From NCBI GenBank assembly GCA_030247855.1, contig JAPDRN010000002.1, positions 744,001 through 808,000 of the forward strand: 64,000 bases of DNA. The letters run 5' to 3'. The notes beneath the pieces were generated by a model, which worked only from the letters and a program-made list of their open reading frames with translations, did no database searches and was not told the DNA's origin. Each line of letters opens with the position of its first letter. Positions within the stretch are counted from its first letter, which is position 1. Positions 45,530 through 56,189 of this stretch are shown here, one piece after another. The stretch is from Knufia peltigerae (Eukaryota > Ascomycota > Eurotiomycetes > Chaetothyriales > Trichomeriaceae). The position numbers and the translations under genes were made by a program.

Positions 45530-47676
45530 CTACTCCTCTCCGGAGTAGGCATATTTAGAATGTTTGCGAATCGCCGCTCCGTACCTATAGAATCCCAGAG
45601 GAATCAAGCAGCAGACCAAAGCAATGAACCCAAGCAGCGAGGAGCCCCATTGATCTATATATTCGTCAGTATGATGCCCAAAAGGTGTGGAATTTCGGAG
45701 GTTTGGGGAATAACCACATACATCCGAGATTGTGGTACATCTGTGTAGTGAAGAGAACGGTTGACCCTCCCCAAAGTGATCTGATAAGTGTTTTTGCAGC
45801 CAATGCAGAAGCCGCCGTGTGTTGATAAGAGTCGACGATATAGTTGTTGAAAGAATTGTACACGAACACAAAACCCACGCCGATTGGAAATCCAGAGAGA
45901 CAAGGTCCAACCCAGCTCAAGTGCGGATAGGAAGTCCACGCGAACTATTTTGGGAACATTAGTATTGGTAATATCCAGACGAAAAAATCCGAACGAGATA
46001 GTTTTGATCGACTTACGATGAAAACACCCATTGGAATCGTCCAACTGGCAAATATCATAGGGATAAGTCGCAACTCCGGAGGAGGGAGACCCTCATACTT
46101 TGCTCGAAGACTCAGGTAGTGCCTGTTGACAAACGGCGTGAATACTAAGCCCACGGAAATGCCGACCGTCAAAGGGAGGAACATCAGTCCAGTGATACCT
46201 GCCGAATATCCTTTACCTTCTTGGAATACGATAGGGTATCTGTTCTATCAGTCAACCAAAGCCATGACTAAAGTATGGACATGCTTACGCCACGAAGAAC
46301 ATGTACAGCAGACCGTAGAGAATTGCCGCGTACAATGACATCAGGGTGACAATTGGTTCAGTAAATAAGAGCTTCAGAGGTCGGGTGAGATAGACTTGAG
46401 CAATGTGACCAAACGTGTGATGCATGAGATCGTGTTCCGCCACGTAGCAGTCGTCGCTCGTGGTTTTACGCAGCTTCTTTGCTCTGCGGGAGAGGATCAC
46501 CGGTGCATATGTCTCGGGCACAAAGAGAATCATCTACACACGTCAGTTTCGTTGCCTTTTAAAAGAATGAAGTAGAAAGAGATCGGTCTCGCCACAAGAA
46601 AAATCACACTTACAGCAACGTAAAGAGCGCCTGTCACGATCAACTGTAAATAGTATAGCCACCGCCAGCCCAATGACTCGTATGTGAAGCCACCGATCAA
46701 GGGACCTATCGGCCGATTAGAAAGATGGGCCATTTGTGACTCAGGTGGAAAGACTTACCAAACACTGGACCTAGAAAAGGTCTAAACAGTGTAAGATGCA
46801 AGGACTCGTATGACAACAGCCAGTGTGAGCAAAAACTTACGCTGCGCTGAAAGCCGCCATTGGGACACCTCTCTCTTCGGGACGCCACAAGTCTGCAAGG
46901 CTACCACCAATCTACAAGGCAATAGTATTAGTGTGTTGTTATGTAGATCATTGAGGATGCGTGGGTTGTGCGAGATCAACTCACATTTGCAACCGGGACA
47001 CTGATAGCAATGCCGCCAATGGCACGACACACGAGCAAAGTCTGGATGTTTTTGGCCACCGCACATGGGATGATGAAGACGACGGCGACGCCAAACGTGG
47101 TCAAGTATATTATCCTTCTGCCATACAGTTCGGAAAGGGGACTAAATATCAGAGCTGTTTCTCGCCAGTCAGCATACTATACTTGCAGACCGTGGTGCTT
47201 GAAGAGATGGGGGAAGTAAAAGTACGGCCAATTCCAAATCCCATCACAAACAAGGTGACGGTCAACAGAGCTACCTCCTCAGACACATCAAAGTGTGCTG
47301 CGACTCCTAGTATGCCTGGTGTGATGACGGCGGAGGAAAACGCCACCGAAAAGCATACCCAGCTAAGCGTCAAGGTTATCAACCACTTGCGTGCTTTGGG
47401 AAAGTTCTTTGGATCTTCTGGGTCTCCAGGCCTGAACCTCACCACTTTGTACGCCTTGGAGGTTCCGTCGGGTCCTTCGATATGCTTCAACTCATGGTCA
47501 TCGACTTGACCTTTCTCGTTCACAGCAGGCTCTTTCTCAATGTCGTCGATGTCTGAGGAAACGACTGACACTTCTAGAGCCTTGGAGCCGTCGTTGACGT
47601 CCGGTCGCCTGAGAAGTTTGATATCAGCTCCCATGTTTGGTGGAAGTCTCATAGCATCGGTCGAGGACTCACCCAT
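45530..47676 (-). CDS. MFS transporter, DHA1-type (polyamine/drug exporter-like)
   Basis: A twelve-helix exporter of 540 aa from nine exons: 47676-47226, 47154-46985, 46911-46841, 46781-46759, 46705-46614, 46533-46289, 46239-46017, 45944-45722, 45654-45530. The long cytosolic N-terminus leads to RPGDPEDPKNFPKARKW before TM1. FSPLSELYGRRIIYLTTF is motif A, PFLGPVFGPLIGGF is the antiporter motif C, and GWRWLYYLQLI follows. ILSRRAKKLRKTT opens the central loop. These match fungal polyamine/fluconazole-type DHA1 exporters. Exon 4 is only 23 nt yet encodes most of motif C. An ATG 66 nt further upstream (47742) is in frame but gives an unlikely Arg/Cys-rich start. Confidence 0.9.
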
Positions 47677-48367
47677 GATTCGACGTCTCGAGAGACGGCT
47701 TTGGCTGGGACATAGGCATCGATTCCTCCATTTTGAGCTCAATCACGATCGTAGTAATGTGAGAAGGTCCTTTATTTGAAGACTGACAGGGTCTCTTATA
47801 CCCGCAGAGAATATCGGAGTATCGGCCATCGGACGCAGACAGAATCATCCAAAGACATCAACTTGAAGTCCGCGCCTATGTGAGTCGGCTGCTGTTGTAG
47901 TTCGGAAGGCCGAACGTACTCTTGAGGCCGACCATTGTGTCTGTGTCTTGATGTCACACACGCCTGCTATTGGCGCATAGCACATCGAGGTTAGCAACGC
48001 TAGAGTCGACATATTGTTCAAGGACCCCCAGTAAGTACTTGATCATGAGGATAGTTGCTCGATGTTGGACAAACTCCACCCGGCCAAGAAATATAGGGGA
48101 GATATTGTGCTTCGGCGCGGCTCTTCGGCGCCTCCGATCAAGTATCCGGGTGTGATTGACCGGCAAACCACCAAGTAGGAAACGACCTATTGTTTGTGGA
48201 TCATTTCAATCAACGTAGGAGAGGTCGATAACCCATTAGTTCATTAGATGCGAAATAGTTCCTATTTTGACACATTGCAAGTGTTTGATTTGATTACATA
48301 TATGCAAATATATTTATTGCGCTTTCCCAAATTCATAGCGATTTCATCCGTATGCCAAATTCAAACT
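47677..48367. other. Intergenic, MFS promoter and catalase 3' flank
   Basis: About 690 nt. Nothing supported. Confidence 0.5.
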
Positions 48368-50119
48368 TCAGTTGTGCGTTCCCTTTGTAGGTGCACCATT
48401 GTTGTCTGCCAAAGAATAGCCCGTAGCAGCCTTCACTCCATTGGCGTACCTAGCACTAGGGTCCGTAGCCATGCCGTTGTGGGTGCCGTTAAATTTCATG
48501 TTCTTAATACTATCGTACCCCTTGATACCGGTAGCCTTCTCAAGTCTTTGAGCAAGGTCTTCACTAACTTCACGGAAGATGGTGATTTGTCGCTTCAAAA
48601 TCTCCTTGTTGGGGCAAACTTCCATTTTACCAGAGACGTTGTTGACAAACCGTTCACGAGCCGGCTCGTCAAAGACCTTCTCCCATAATGCTCGGGGAGC
48701 ATTGAAGTCTTCGGGTCTGATTTGAGACAAGAACGTAATGGCGGTGCCTTGGAAATGGCCATGTGTCTTGTCTAGGTCAACAGAACGCTCCTTGAATTGG
48801 ATAGGGTCGATCGATGATAGGTAGTTGGATCGGCCACCTTGGTTATAGAAAGCCATGGATCCATCGCGCTGGAAGTTGCCAAATTTGTAGCCTGTACGTG
48901 GTGCGTTGACTGGGAGCTGTTGATAATTCACTCCCACGCGGTGTCGGTGAGTGTCGGGGTAGGAGAAGAGTCTTGACTGGAGCACGGGGTCGGCAGAAGG
49001 CTCAACACCAGGAGGCATGTGAGATGGGTTGAAGGCAACTTGCTCCACCTCGGCGAAGTAGTTGATGGCATTCTCGTTCAAGGTCATTTCGCCGACCTTG
49101 CGGAGAGGGAACTGCTTTTGAGGCCAAACGTGAGTCAGGTCGAACACGTTGATGCCTTGCTTCTCCCAAACATCTTCGGCTTCCTTTGGTGTCATGGTCT
49201 GAACCTCGACCGACCACTTGGGGAAATCCCCACGTTCGATCGCCTCGTACAGATCTTTCTGCGAATAGTCTGGAGACTTGTTGGCCGAATCCTCTTGGGT
49301 GATAAATTTGGTACCCTGCATGGACTTGAGATGGATCTGGCAGTAGACCCACTGGCCGTCCTTCTTGACGAGCTTGAGTGTGTGACCAGAGTAGCCATGC
49401 ATGAATCTGTATCCATCAGGAATACCTCGATCACCCATGAGGATCATGACTTGATGAATAGACTCCGGGTTTTGAGACAAATAGTCCCAGAACATGGTGG
49501 AGTCATCAGCATGAGTAAGATGGGTTGATGGATCTCGTTTCTGAGTGTGGATGAAATGGGGGAACTTGGCGGGATCTCTCAAGAAGAAGACTGGAGTGTT
49601 GTTGAACACCATATCCCAATTGCCATCCTCAGTCCTGAGTTTAACAGAGAAGCCTCGCGGATCACGAGCGCAGTCATGCGATCCGGATTCGCCACCAACG
49701 GTAGAAAATCGAATTGTGATGGGACACTTTTTGCCCTTGGTACCCCAGATGTCTAGCTGAGTCAAGTCATCCGCAGGGTTTGTACACTCGAAGACACCAT
49801 GTGCACCGCTGCCCTTGGCATGGACAACGCGCTCGGGGATTCGTTCTCGGTCAAAGTGTGACAGAAGGTCGATCAGGTGAAAATCTTGAAGAAGAAGAGG
49901 GCCATTCTCGCCAGCTCTCTGTGCCTCATAGGGGTGGGGCATAGGAGCGCCATTGCTGGTGGCGTAGACGGTGTTCTTTGAAGTAGCCTGTCGGTCCTGC
50001 TCGTAAGAGGTGAACTGGTTGGAAACGTGGGACGCAAATGAAGTATCCGCTGACGGAGCCATGATGGTTGACATGATTGTGTCAATTGGTGCTTGGATGA
50101 TCCTTTGGACAGATTCCAT
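48368..50119 (-). CDS. Catalase (monofunctional haem catalase)
   Basis: Dismutates hydrogen peroxide. A single uninterrupted exon of 583 aa. The distal His100 lies in ERVVHAKGSGAHGVFE, the distal Asn pair at residues 173-174 in VFNNTPVFFLRD, and the proximal haem-ligand Tyr387 in RLFSYPDTHRHRVG. These are intact, as is the NADPH-region GTKFITQ. The length is that of the short-subunit clade rather than the large-subunit secreted catalases. There is no signal peptide. The C-terminus THN is not a classical peroxisomal signal. Met16 or Met20 are alternative starts. It stands alone on its strand. A peroxide-producing amine oxidase lies about 26 kb away, so a functional link is not shown. Confidence 0.96.
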   Translation of the reverse strand: MESVQRIIQAPIDTIMSTIMAPSADTSFASHVSNQFTSYEQDRQATSKNTVYATSNGAPMPHPYEAQRAGENGPLLLQDFHLIDLLSHFDRERIPERVVHAKGSGAHGVFECTNPADDLTQLDIWGTKGKKCPITIRFSTVGGESGSHDCARDPRGFSVKLRTEDGNWDMVFNNTPVFFLRDPAKFPHFIHTQKRDPSTHLTHADDSTMFWDYLSQNPESIHQVMILMGDRGIPDGYRFMHGYSGHTLKLVKKDGQWVYCQIHLKSMQGTKFITQEDSANKSPDYSQKDLYEAIERGDFPKWSVEVQTMTPKEAEDVWEKQGINVFDLTHVWPQKQFPLRKVGEMTLNENAINYFAEVEQVAFNPSHMPPGVEPSADPVLQSRLFSYPDTHRHRVGVNYQQLPVNAPRTGYKFGNFQRDGSMAFYNQGGRSNYLSSIDPIQFKERSVDLDKTHGHFQGTAITFLSQIRPEDFNAPRALWEKVFDEPARERFVNNVSGKMEVCPNKEILKRQITIFREVSEDLAQRLEKATGIKGYDSIKNMKFNGTHNGMATDPSARYANGVKAATGYSLADNNGAPTKGTHN

Positions 50120-50558
50120 AAACTGCAGAGATGAAGGTTATATGAATGTATACGAGGAGGCAAGTGCAGCTAGAGAACCCTTCTTCGTTGAGATTTTTAA
50201 TAAAGCTGGATCCTTAGTATCGAGCACGCATCACGGGCTTTGGTGACGGTTTCAAACTCCACTTACATACACCGTGGCTTCGACAAGTTGCCGTAGCATG
50301 ACTGAACTGCGTCATGACGTGTACACACTTCGGTTGGCACAGATCCTTCCAATGAGGACGTGGCCAAAACAAATACTGGAGATCGACGATGGATCACCAC
50401 CAGTTAAAAAGCTTAGACATGAAAACTGAAGCAGCAAAAAGACCCTGAGAGTCGCGTCGGTAGATGCGCATTCAATAATGTTCGTCTTGATTTGGTCCAT
50501 CAGCGACGTACGTCGGCGGCGAAACAAGTGATATCATCAAATCGGAAGCTAAGGGATC

Positions 50559-50972
50559 TCAAAAGGGTCCCAGAATTTCAAGGGGATTGAAATCCGTCCT
50601 CAGATCCACATAATCCTCTTCAGTCCAGATGAGCCAATGATCGAGCATGGATTTGAGCAACCGTCTTCCCCGTGCGTAGGAGCTCGCCTTCCCTCATCGT
50701 CCTGGCTGCCTCGCTCAAGATAACCTCATCTGGAAAGAGCGAGGCGAATATTTCGGCGTCTTCGCTGGATATTACCTGGATGGGGCACTTTCTGCGAGAT
50801 ACACGCCGATGAACCTGATCATTGCAGCACAACACCTGTGCTGATGCAAGAACAGTAGTCGGCATATGTACGAGTGTTGTCACCCACCTGCTTCGATGTA
50901 GGCTCTGCGGCCTGTCTCAAGTAATGTTTTGGTAGATACAAACCCGTCATGGAAGGTGTTCATTAACGGATC
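50559..50972 (-). pseudogene. Frameshifted gene remnant, function unknown
   Basis: Three protein-like pieces lie in order on the minus strand. The first (near 50972-50887) reads DPLMNTFHDGFVSTKTLLE and ends at a GTGGGT donor-like site. The second contains VISSEDAEIFASLFPDEVI and TVAQIHARSLAHL, then stops at 50620. Shifting by one base at that stop opens LIWTEEDYVDLRTDFNP up to a stop at 50559. The joins do not fit one intact model, so I read it as a decayed gene. No family was recognised. It could also be a small real gene with an intron I mis-set. Confidence 0.3.
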
Positions 50973-51155
50973 TGTGAAAGGTGGTGCCACTTGCTGACTA
51001 TGACTCGAACGATTGGCGTAGGACGGTCATTGTTTGTCGCAACCTACACAAGCTGCCTCGACTCGGGATCCTCAATACCAATTCTAAAATAACATTCTAA
51101 AGTCTAATAACTTTTTCGTCTCTGGGAGCACAAGTACTGAAATCTACTTGCCAAA
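50973..51155. other. Intergenic
   Basis: Short stretch between the remnant and the aldolase stop. A possible further piece (IGIEDPESRQLV near 51080) is too short to support. Confidence 0.3.
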
Positions 51156-52304
51156 TCATGATGTGATGCCGTTCGTTGTTGAGCCCACTAGTTGACTGAC
51201 GCGGACTTTCAACGCCTGCACGTCTTCTACCCTTGTGGCCCATGAGGTCAAGAGTCGAATGACCACCTGACCATCTGGAAGCTGTTCCCAGGTATGAAAG
51301 ACGAAGTCCTTTTGCAGGGCTTCCACGACTCTTTGTGATAGAATGGGAAAGACATGATTAGTCTCCGTAGTCGCCTGTAACTTGACACCGACTTTGACAA
51401 AGTGGGAAGAAATTTCCGCGGCCATCTTGTTGGCGTGTTTTGCGAGGTCGAAGATCAGCTCGTCTTGAAAGAGCTCGGCGAACTGAATGCCCAAGACTCG
51501 GCCTTTGGCCAGCAAAGATCCACGTTGCTTCATGTGGTAAGGGAATTCGTCAGCAACAGTCTTGTCCTTGATGACAACCGCCTCGCCCAGCAATGCGCCC
51601 ATTTTCGTGCCACCAATCCAGAACATGTCGGTGAGGTTGTAAATGTCTTGCAACGACATGTCATTGGCCGGAGATGTCAAGGCAACAGCGAGTCGAGCAC
51701 CGTCCATGAAGAGAATGAGGTTGAGACATTTGCAAAGGTCGGCGAGGACCTCCAGTTCCCGTTTAGTGTAGACCGTTCCCGTTTCGGTCGCGTTTGAAAT
51801 GTATACCATTCGTGGCTTTGGGTTATGGGGGAACATGGAATTCTGGTTGACTGCCACTTGGACGGCTTTTGGCGTCAGCTTCCCATTGGTCCCGGGGGCA
51901 AGGATGACTTTGTGGCCGGTCGCTTCAATGGCCCCTGCCTCCTTGCTTGAGATGTGGCCTGACGTCGCTGCAATGACGGCTTCGTGTGGTCGGAGACAAG
52001 AAGCTATTGATATCAAATTGGCGGGGGTCCCTCCTGTGACGAAGAAAACCGAAGCATCCTCGACACCGATACTCTCTCTGATGAGTGACCTGGCCTGAGT
52101 GCAAAATTCATCATTGCCATAACCTGGCTGTTGTGAGAGGTTGCTTCTGGCAAGGGCTTCTAGGATCCTAGGATGTGCTCCCTCGCCATAGTCATCGGCA
52201 AAACTTCGCTTGACCATCACTCTAGGCACGGCGTTTCTTCTTGGATCGACGCAGCTGAGAAATGACAAGGACCCTGCCATCACGGTCTTCGCACAACAGG
52301 CCAA
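51156..52304 (-). CDS. PLP-dependent threonine aldolase family enzyme (beta-eliminating lyase type)
   Basis: Family members cleave L-threonine or other beta-hydroxy amino acids into glycine and an aldehyde. A single exon of 382 aa. DDYGEGAHPRILEAL, YGNDEFCTQA, VTGGTPANLISI, ATSGHISSKEAGA and LILFMDGARLAVAL mark the PLP-binding core; Lys234 in GGTKMGALLGEA is the Schiff-base lysine. The first 29 residues (MACCAKTVMAGS...) lack homology-like motifs; Met30 at 52217 (MVKRSFADDYGEG) would give a more typical start, or the extension may be a targeting sequence. It is most like bacterial/fungal low-specificity aldolases. Divergent from the FAH-family gene across about 590 nt. Confidence 0.9.
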   Translation of the reverse strand: MACCAKTVMAGSLSFLSCVDPRRNAVPRVMVKRSFADDYGEGAHPRILEALARSNLSQQPGYGNDEFCTQARSLIRESIGVEDASVFFVTGGTPANLISIASCLRPHEAVIAATSGHISSKEAGAIEATGHKVILAPGTNGKLTPKAVQVAVNQNSMFPHNPKPRMVYISNATETGTVYTKRELEVLADLCKCLNLILFMDGARLAVALTSPANDMSLQDIYNLTDMFWIGGTKMGALLGEAVVIKDKTVADEFPYHMKQRGSLLAKGRVLGIQFAELFQDELIFDLAKHANKMAAEISSHFVKVGVKLQATTETNHVFPILSQRVVEALQKDFVFHTWEQLPDGQVVIRLLTSWATRVEDVQALKVRVSQLVGSTTNGITS

Positions 52305-52890
52305 GCCCGTTGTTTTATGGGGTCACGTGCTATACATTTTCAGTCACGTGCGCTGATAAGTCATCACGGCTAAAGACGGCAATCCGCGACGGCAGCGAGT
52401 CTTGACTCGGGCTGCGGCGGTTTTCGCCATCACACACTCAATCAGTCAAAAGAGTTGTTCATTTCCCACCCCACCATCTCTGAGGATTTCTTCTCGTACA
52501 AGTACGACAACCAAACCCCTCCATCAAGTCCCCCATCGGCATTTGAACAATCACCGTCCTTGGTCCCCCATTTTGGACCACTTGGATCGGAGAAGACTCC
52601 GCCAGTTCCCTCAAGTCGGAGACTCTCTTTTCCCGCAACAACCGCGGGGGTGATTCCAGGGTTCAATGTTATCCCGATGAACAGCGGCCACACAAGGGAA
52701 TCATCGGGCAAAGAAAGTTACACCGTGGGGCCTTGAAGAGATGTCGACGGTTGGTACTGTTTCGCAGCTTCACTTTACTCTTTGGTAGGTGATTTGATTT
52801 CCATCTTCTCTAGCTATTTCGTTTCCCTACGCACACATTTCAACCCAAACCACAACAATACTCGTACTTTCTCCGACCCAGAAAACAAAA
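52305..52890. other. Divergent promoter, aldolase / FAH-family gene
   Basis: 586 nt. It holds a 93-codon Pro/Ser-rich frame at 52455-52736 (PPSSPPSAFEQSPSLVP), which might be a small real protein or simply 5' leader sequence. Pyrimidine-rich DNA precedes the FAH start, as in many fungal promoters. Confidence 0.4.
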
Positions 52891-53896
52891 ATGGCTAAGG
52901 CAACTCACATCATCCGCTTCATCGCCAGCGAGGACAACAGAGTCCATCTCGGCCAACTCAAAGACACCAGCCGAGATGTCGGTCTCGACACCTTTGAGGG
53001 CAAGAAGGTCGAGGCATACCTGATCAATGGTTCCATCTTCACTCCCGAGGTTACCTCGATCGTCTACACCGTCAAGCAATTGCTGTCACCGGTGTCGATG
53101 GAAGACTGCAATTATATCCGATGCTTGGGTTTGAACTACAAGGACCACGCGAATGTGAGTGGCCTGCAGAAAAAAACAAATCTGCGAGAAATCAACTTCC
53201 CCAGTACTGATTGTGAATGATCACAGGAAGCGAACATGGCCCTCCCAAAAGCCCCCATCCTCTTCACGAAACCGCGTACCGCTCTCGCCGACCCGTACCC
53301 GGCTGCTATCCCCGTCCCCAAGGCCGCGCAGGATGGAACTTCGGATTACGAGGCGGAACTTTGCGTCGTGATCGGCAAGACCGGTCGTGACATTCCTGAA
53401 GACAAGGCTCTCGACTACGTTCTCGGGTACACCTGCAGCAACGACGTTTCGGCCCGGACGATGCAGATGTTGACCACACAATGGTCCTTCTCCAAAGGTC
53501 TGGATGGAAGTTGTCCCCTCGGACCGGTTTTGGTCACCAAGGATGTCATCCCCGACCCTCAGACTTTGGACATCAAGGCCATCTACAACGGAAAGACCGT
53601 CCAGGACGGTAACACCAAGTATGTTTCTTCTTGCCTCGACCAAAACCAAAGTGACAATTTTATTCTGACCCGTGTCTCTTGTGTACAGGAACATGATCTT
53701 TGACATCAAGAAACAAATCAGCTACTTGTCCCAAGGTACCACCTTGGAGGCCGGCACCATCTTCCTGACCGGTACCCCCGCCGGCATCGGTTACTTCCGT
53801 CAACCCAGGGTCGTCCTGGAGGACAAGGGTGACATCAGGGTCGAGATTGAAAAGATTGGTACCTTGATCAACAAGGTTCACTATGAACAGATGTGA
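52891..53896 (+). CDS. Fumarylacetoacetate hydrolase family protein (acylpyruvase type)
   Basis: Hydrolyses a C-C bond in a beta-diketo acid such as an acylpyruvate; 287 aa from exons 52891-53154, 53227-53618 and 53689-53896. The compact size and motifs GLNYKDHAN, FTKPRTAL, TSDYEAELCVVIGK (metal ligands Glu130 and Glu132), CSNDVSART and FLTGTPAGIG match FAHD1/fumarylpyruvate-hydrolase-type single-domain members rather than the two-domain tyrosine-pathway FAH. It is cytosolic. It converges on a VOC extradiol-type dioxygenase gene 845 nt away. In meta-cleavage pathways such hydrolases act after ring opening, so the two may share a pathway. Confidence 0.93.
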
Positions 53897-54450
53897 AAGG
53901 ACACTCAGAAGGAAGTCTCGGTAGTTTTGAAAAAAAAACCCCATCTAGATCAAGAGGTTGTGCTCTCTGCTTTGTGTGATGGACTTTTTCGCTCTGGTGT
54001 AAATACCCAACTAGAAGGCCATTTTTCTCAAAATGAATCAATCTATCCGATCCCAAAATTGCAAAGGGATTGCCGTCCGACTCGGTGTACAGAACCAAAG
54101 TACAAGCGTATGCAGTGGTCTCAGTGTTTTGTGTGAACGTGAGCGTTGGTCTACGGAACGGATTCTATTTTTTGGAATGTAGAAAGCTTCTTGAACATGT
54201 GTGTGTTATGTGATTTGGATAGACACCAATCGCCTCGTTGGTCGGATCAAAGAAAATGAAAAAAAGACTACTCAAATACTACTTACTACCTTTCGTGGCC
54301 CGCCCTCATGTCAATATCAATCTGTACTTTGAATTCTCTTTTTCCGACTTTGCTTGAACAAGGCGCCATCACGCCTCTTTCTCCCTCTCTTTCGGTCCGA
54401 AATCATTCACCCCAAAAGGGGGACATTCCTTTTCAAATGTTCAACGTCCA

Positions 54451-54453
<3 letters not shown>

Positions 54454-54481
<28 letters not shown>
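54454..54481. repeat. (CT)14 microsatellite
   Basis: Fourteen uninterrupted CT dinucleotides between converging genes. On the minus strand this reads as (GA)n. It is likely length-variable between strains. Confidence 0.9.
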
Positions 54482-54485
<4 letters not shown>

Positions 54486-54697
54486 TGCAAATCGTCATGG
54501 GGATACATGTGTTTGTGTGAAAAAATACGTGTGTGTCTCTTTGTGTAGGAAAACGACCGTGTGTGTCGTCGAAAAGATTGTTTCCCAACCTCCCACCGTG
54601 ACCCTGTCCTCCATTCCACATGTACAACACTTTCTTCGTCGGCGGCAGTGGTGTCGGTGGAGATGGCGGTTATAGTCGGTATTGGCCCTTGTCCGGT

Positions 54698-54721
54698 GAG
54701 TGACTGAGTGACTGAGTGACT
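54698..54721. repeat. Three copies of an 8-bp tandem repeat
   Basis: GAGTGACT repeated three times, ending about 20 nt from the stop codon of the VOC dioxygenase. It may fall inside that gene's 3' UTR. Confidence 0.85.
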
Positions 54722-54741
54722 GTTAATTAGGTGGCTTCGGT

Positions 54742-56189
54742 TTACTCCAAAAACTCGGTAGGGACGTCAGGACCCCATACGGCCAACCCTTCGTGACCGG
54801 CGGGTCCATAGCCCATGGGCGTGTCGATGTTGACGAGGTCACCATCGGCGTAATGTTCCACCATGAACCCGTTGATGTCCCACCAGTAATCAAAGATTTG
54901 CGACCCCAGGATGTGTCGACCGACCCCCCACACCGGGGTGTATTTCTTCTCGGCCAACCATTGGTGGCCGAGGGCCTGAGTGTCGAAGTCGTGAACCTCG
55001 TAAGACGAGTGGTGGACATGTTTTTCGACCCCCGGGGTCAAAGTGGTCATGAAGAAAGTATGGTGATCCACGAGATCTTGACCTCGATCGATCATGGCGA
55101 AAAGAGCAACCTCCTTCCGGGCGGGTCGATTCGTCTCGGGATCGATCTTGTCCAATGGCACGTACAAAATGTCCGACGGGACAATGTTGAAGTGAGTCGT
55201 GTACCACGTCATTTGTGCAGGGAAATCTTGTACGTTGAGACCGAAATGACCGAGCTGAGGAGAGAGAGATTCAATTGTCAGCGTGTCATTTCCACAACGA
55301 AGGTACAGTTTGAGTGATCAATCAGCAAACCCCAAAGGAAAAAAAAACTAAAAAAAACTCACCTTGTGAACTTCTGCCGGTCCAGGATCGAACCTCTGAA
55401 AAGCCTTTTGTCTCGGTTTGTCGACCTCGTCGTTCAATTTCAGTTTGGCCGGTTTCGCACGTTCTTCCTTGACGGGCGCTTGACCCCAGACGAAATTGAC
55501 CAAGAATCCTTCGGGGTCGGCGATGGTGACGATGTATCCACCCCCTGGGGCGTCCTTCATCTCTTCGATCCCGTTTGACACGACGGTGGCACCGGGCAAT
55601 TTGAGGACCTTTTCGAGTTCTTCACGAGATTCGACCTCGAACGATCCTCCCAAGTACTTTTTAGGTCCCTCTTTGGCGTAATAAACGTACTGATCCGGTC
55701 CGTAACCCCTGAACCAACGCTCACCGTCACCCTTTTTCGTGACTTGCATACCAAAGTCTGAAGAGTCAGCAAGGCCTTGCGCAGGACGTTGTGGTTCAAG
55801 AGGGGGGTGGGAGGAAAATCAAAAACTTACCCCTCAAGAATGTAGTGATCTTATTCAGATCTGGATGTTGATACCTCATGTGATTCAACTTGACCAGTCT
55901 GACTTGTTTGGTTATGTCGATACCACGTTTCTTTTGCCAATCTCTCTTGTTGTCACAATCCGGACCAACCGCGTCGACATCACGGAGTGATTGACCTCGG
56001 TTAGGTGATGGACCACGGGAGATGGTACCGTTTGATGGCTATAAAGTGACGTTAGTACACACCAAGGAAACAAACACGAGAACACGAGACGTAGTTTCTT
56101 TTCTGATGGACCGTCAGGGACATACATACCTTTTCATTTTGTACCTTTTCCTCGGTAAGGTTGTGTTTGAGGTCGTCGAGTTTATTCAT
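54742..56189 (-). CDS. Two-domain VOC (glyoxalase/extradiol dioxygenase-like) protein
   Basis: A vicinal-oxygen-chelate enzyme, likely a type I extradiol ring-cleavage dioxygenase; 391 aa from exons 56189-56130, 56038-55831, 55757-55363 and 55254-54742. After about 65 variable residues the first VOC domain starts KLNHMRYQHPDLNKITTFL and includes GGYIVTIADPEGFLVNFVWG; it lacks a full ligand set. The second starts at LGHFGLNVQDF and carries the candidate iron ligands His224, His302 or His303 (KHVHHSSYEV) and Glu354 (MVEHYADGD). That two-domain plan, with the active metal in the C-terminal domain, matches catechol 2,3-dioxygenase relatives. It faces an FAH-family hydrolase tail-to-tail. Aromatic meta-cleavage is plausible; a non-aromatic VOC role is not excluded. 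Confidence 0.85.

Larger units (their letters stand above)
53897..54741. other. Shared 3' region with simple repeats
   Basis: About 845 nt between the converging FAH-family and VOC genes. It holds a (CT)14 run at 54454-54481 and three copies of GAGTGACT at 54698-54721, just beyond the VOC stop. Short frames here only reflect the repeat. Confidence 0.6.

Noticed and set aside
54407..54630. Arg-Glu repeat peptides on the minus strand
   Set aside because: Simply the translation of the (CT)14 microsatellite.
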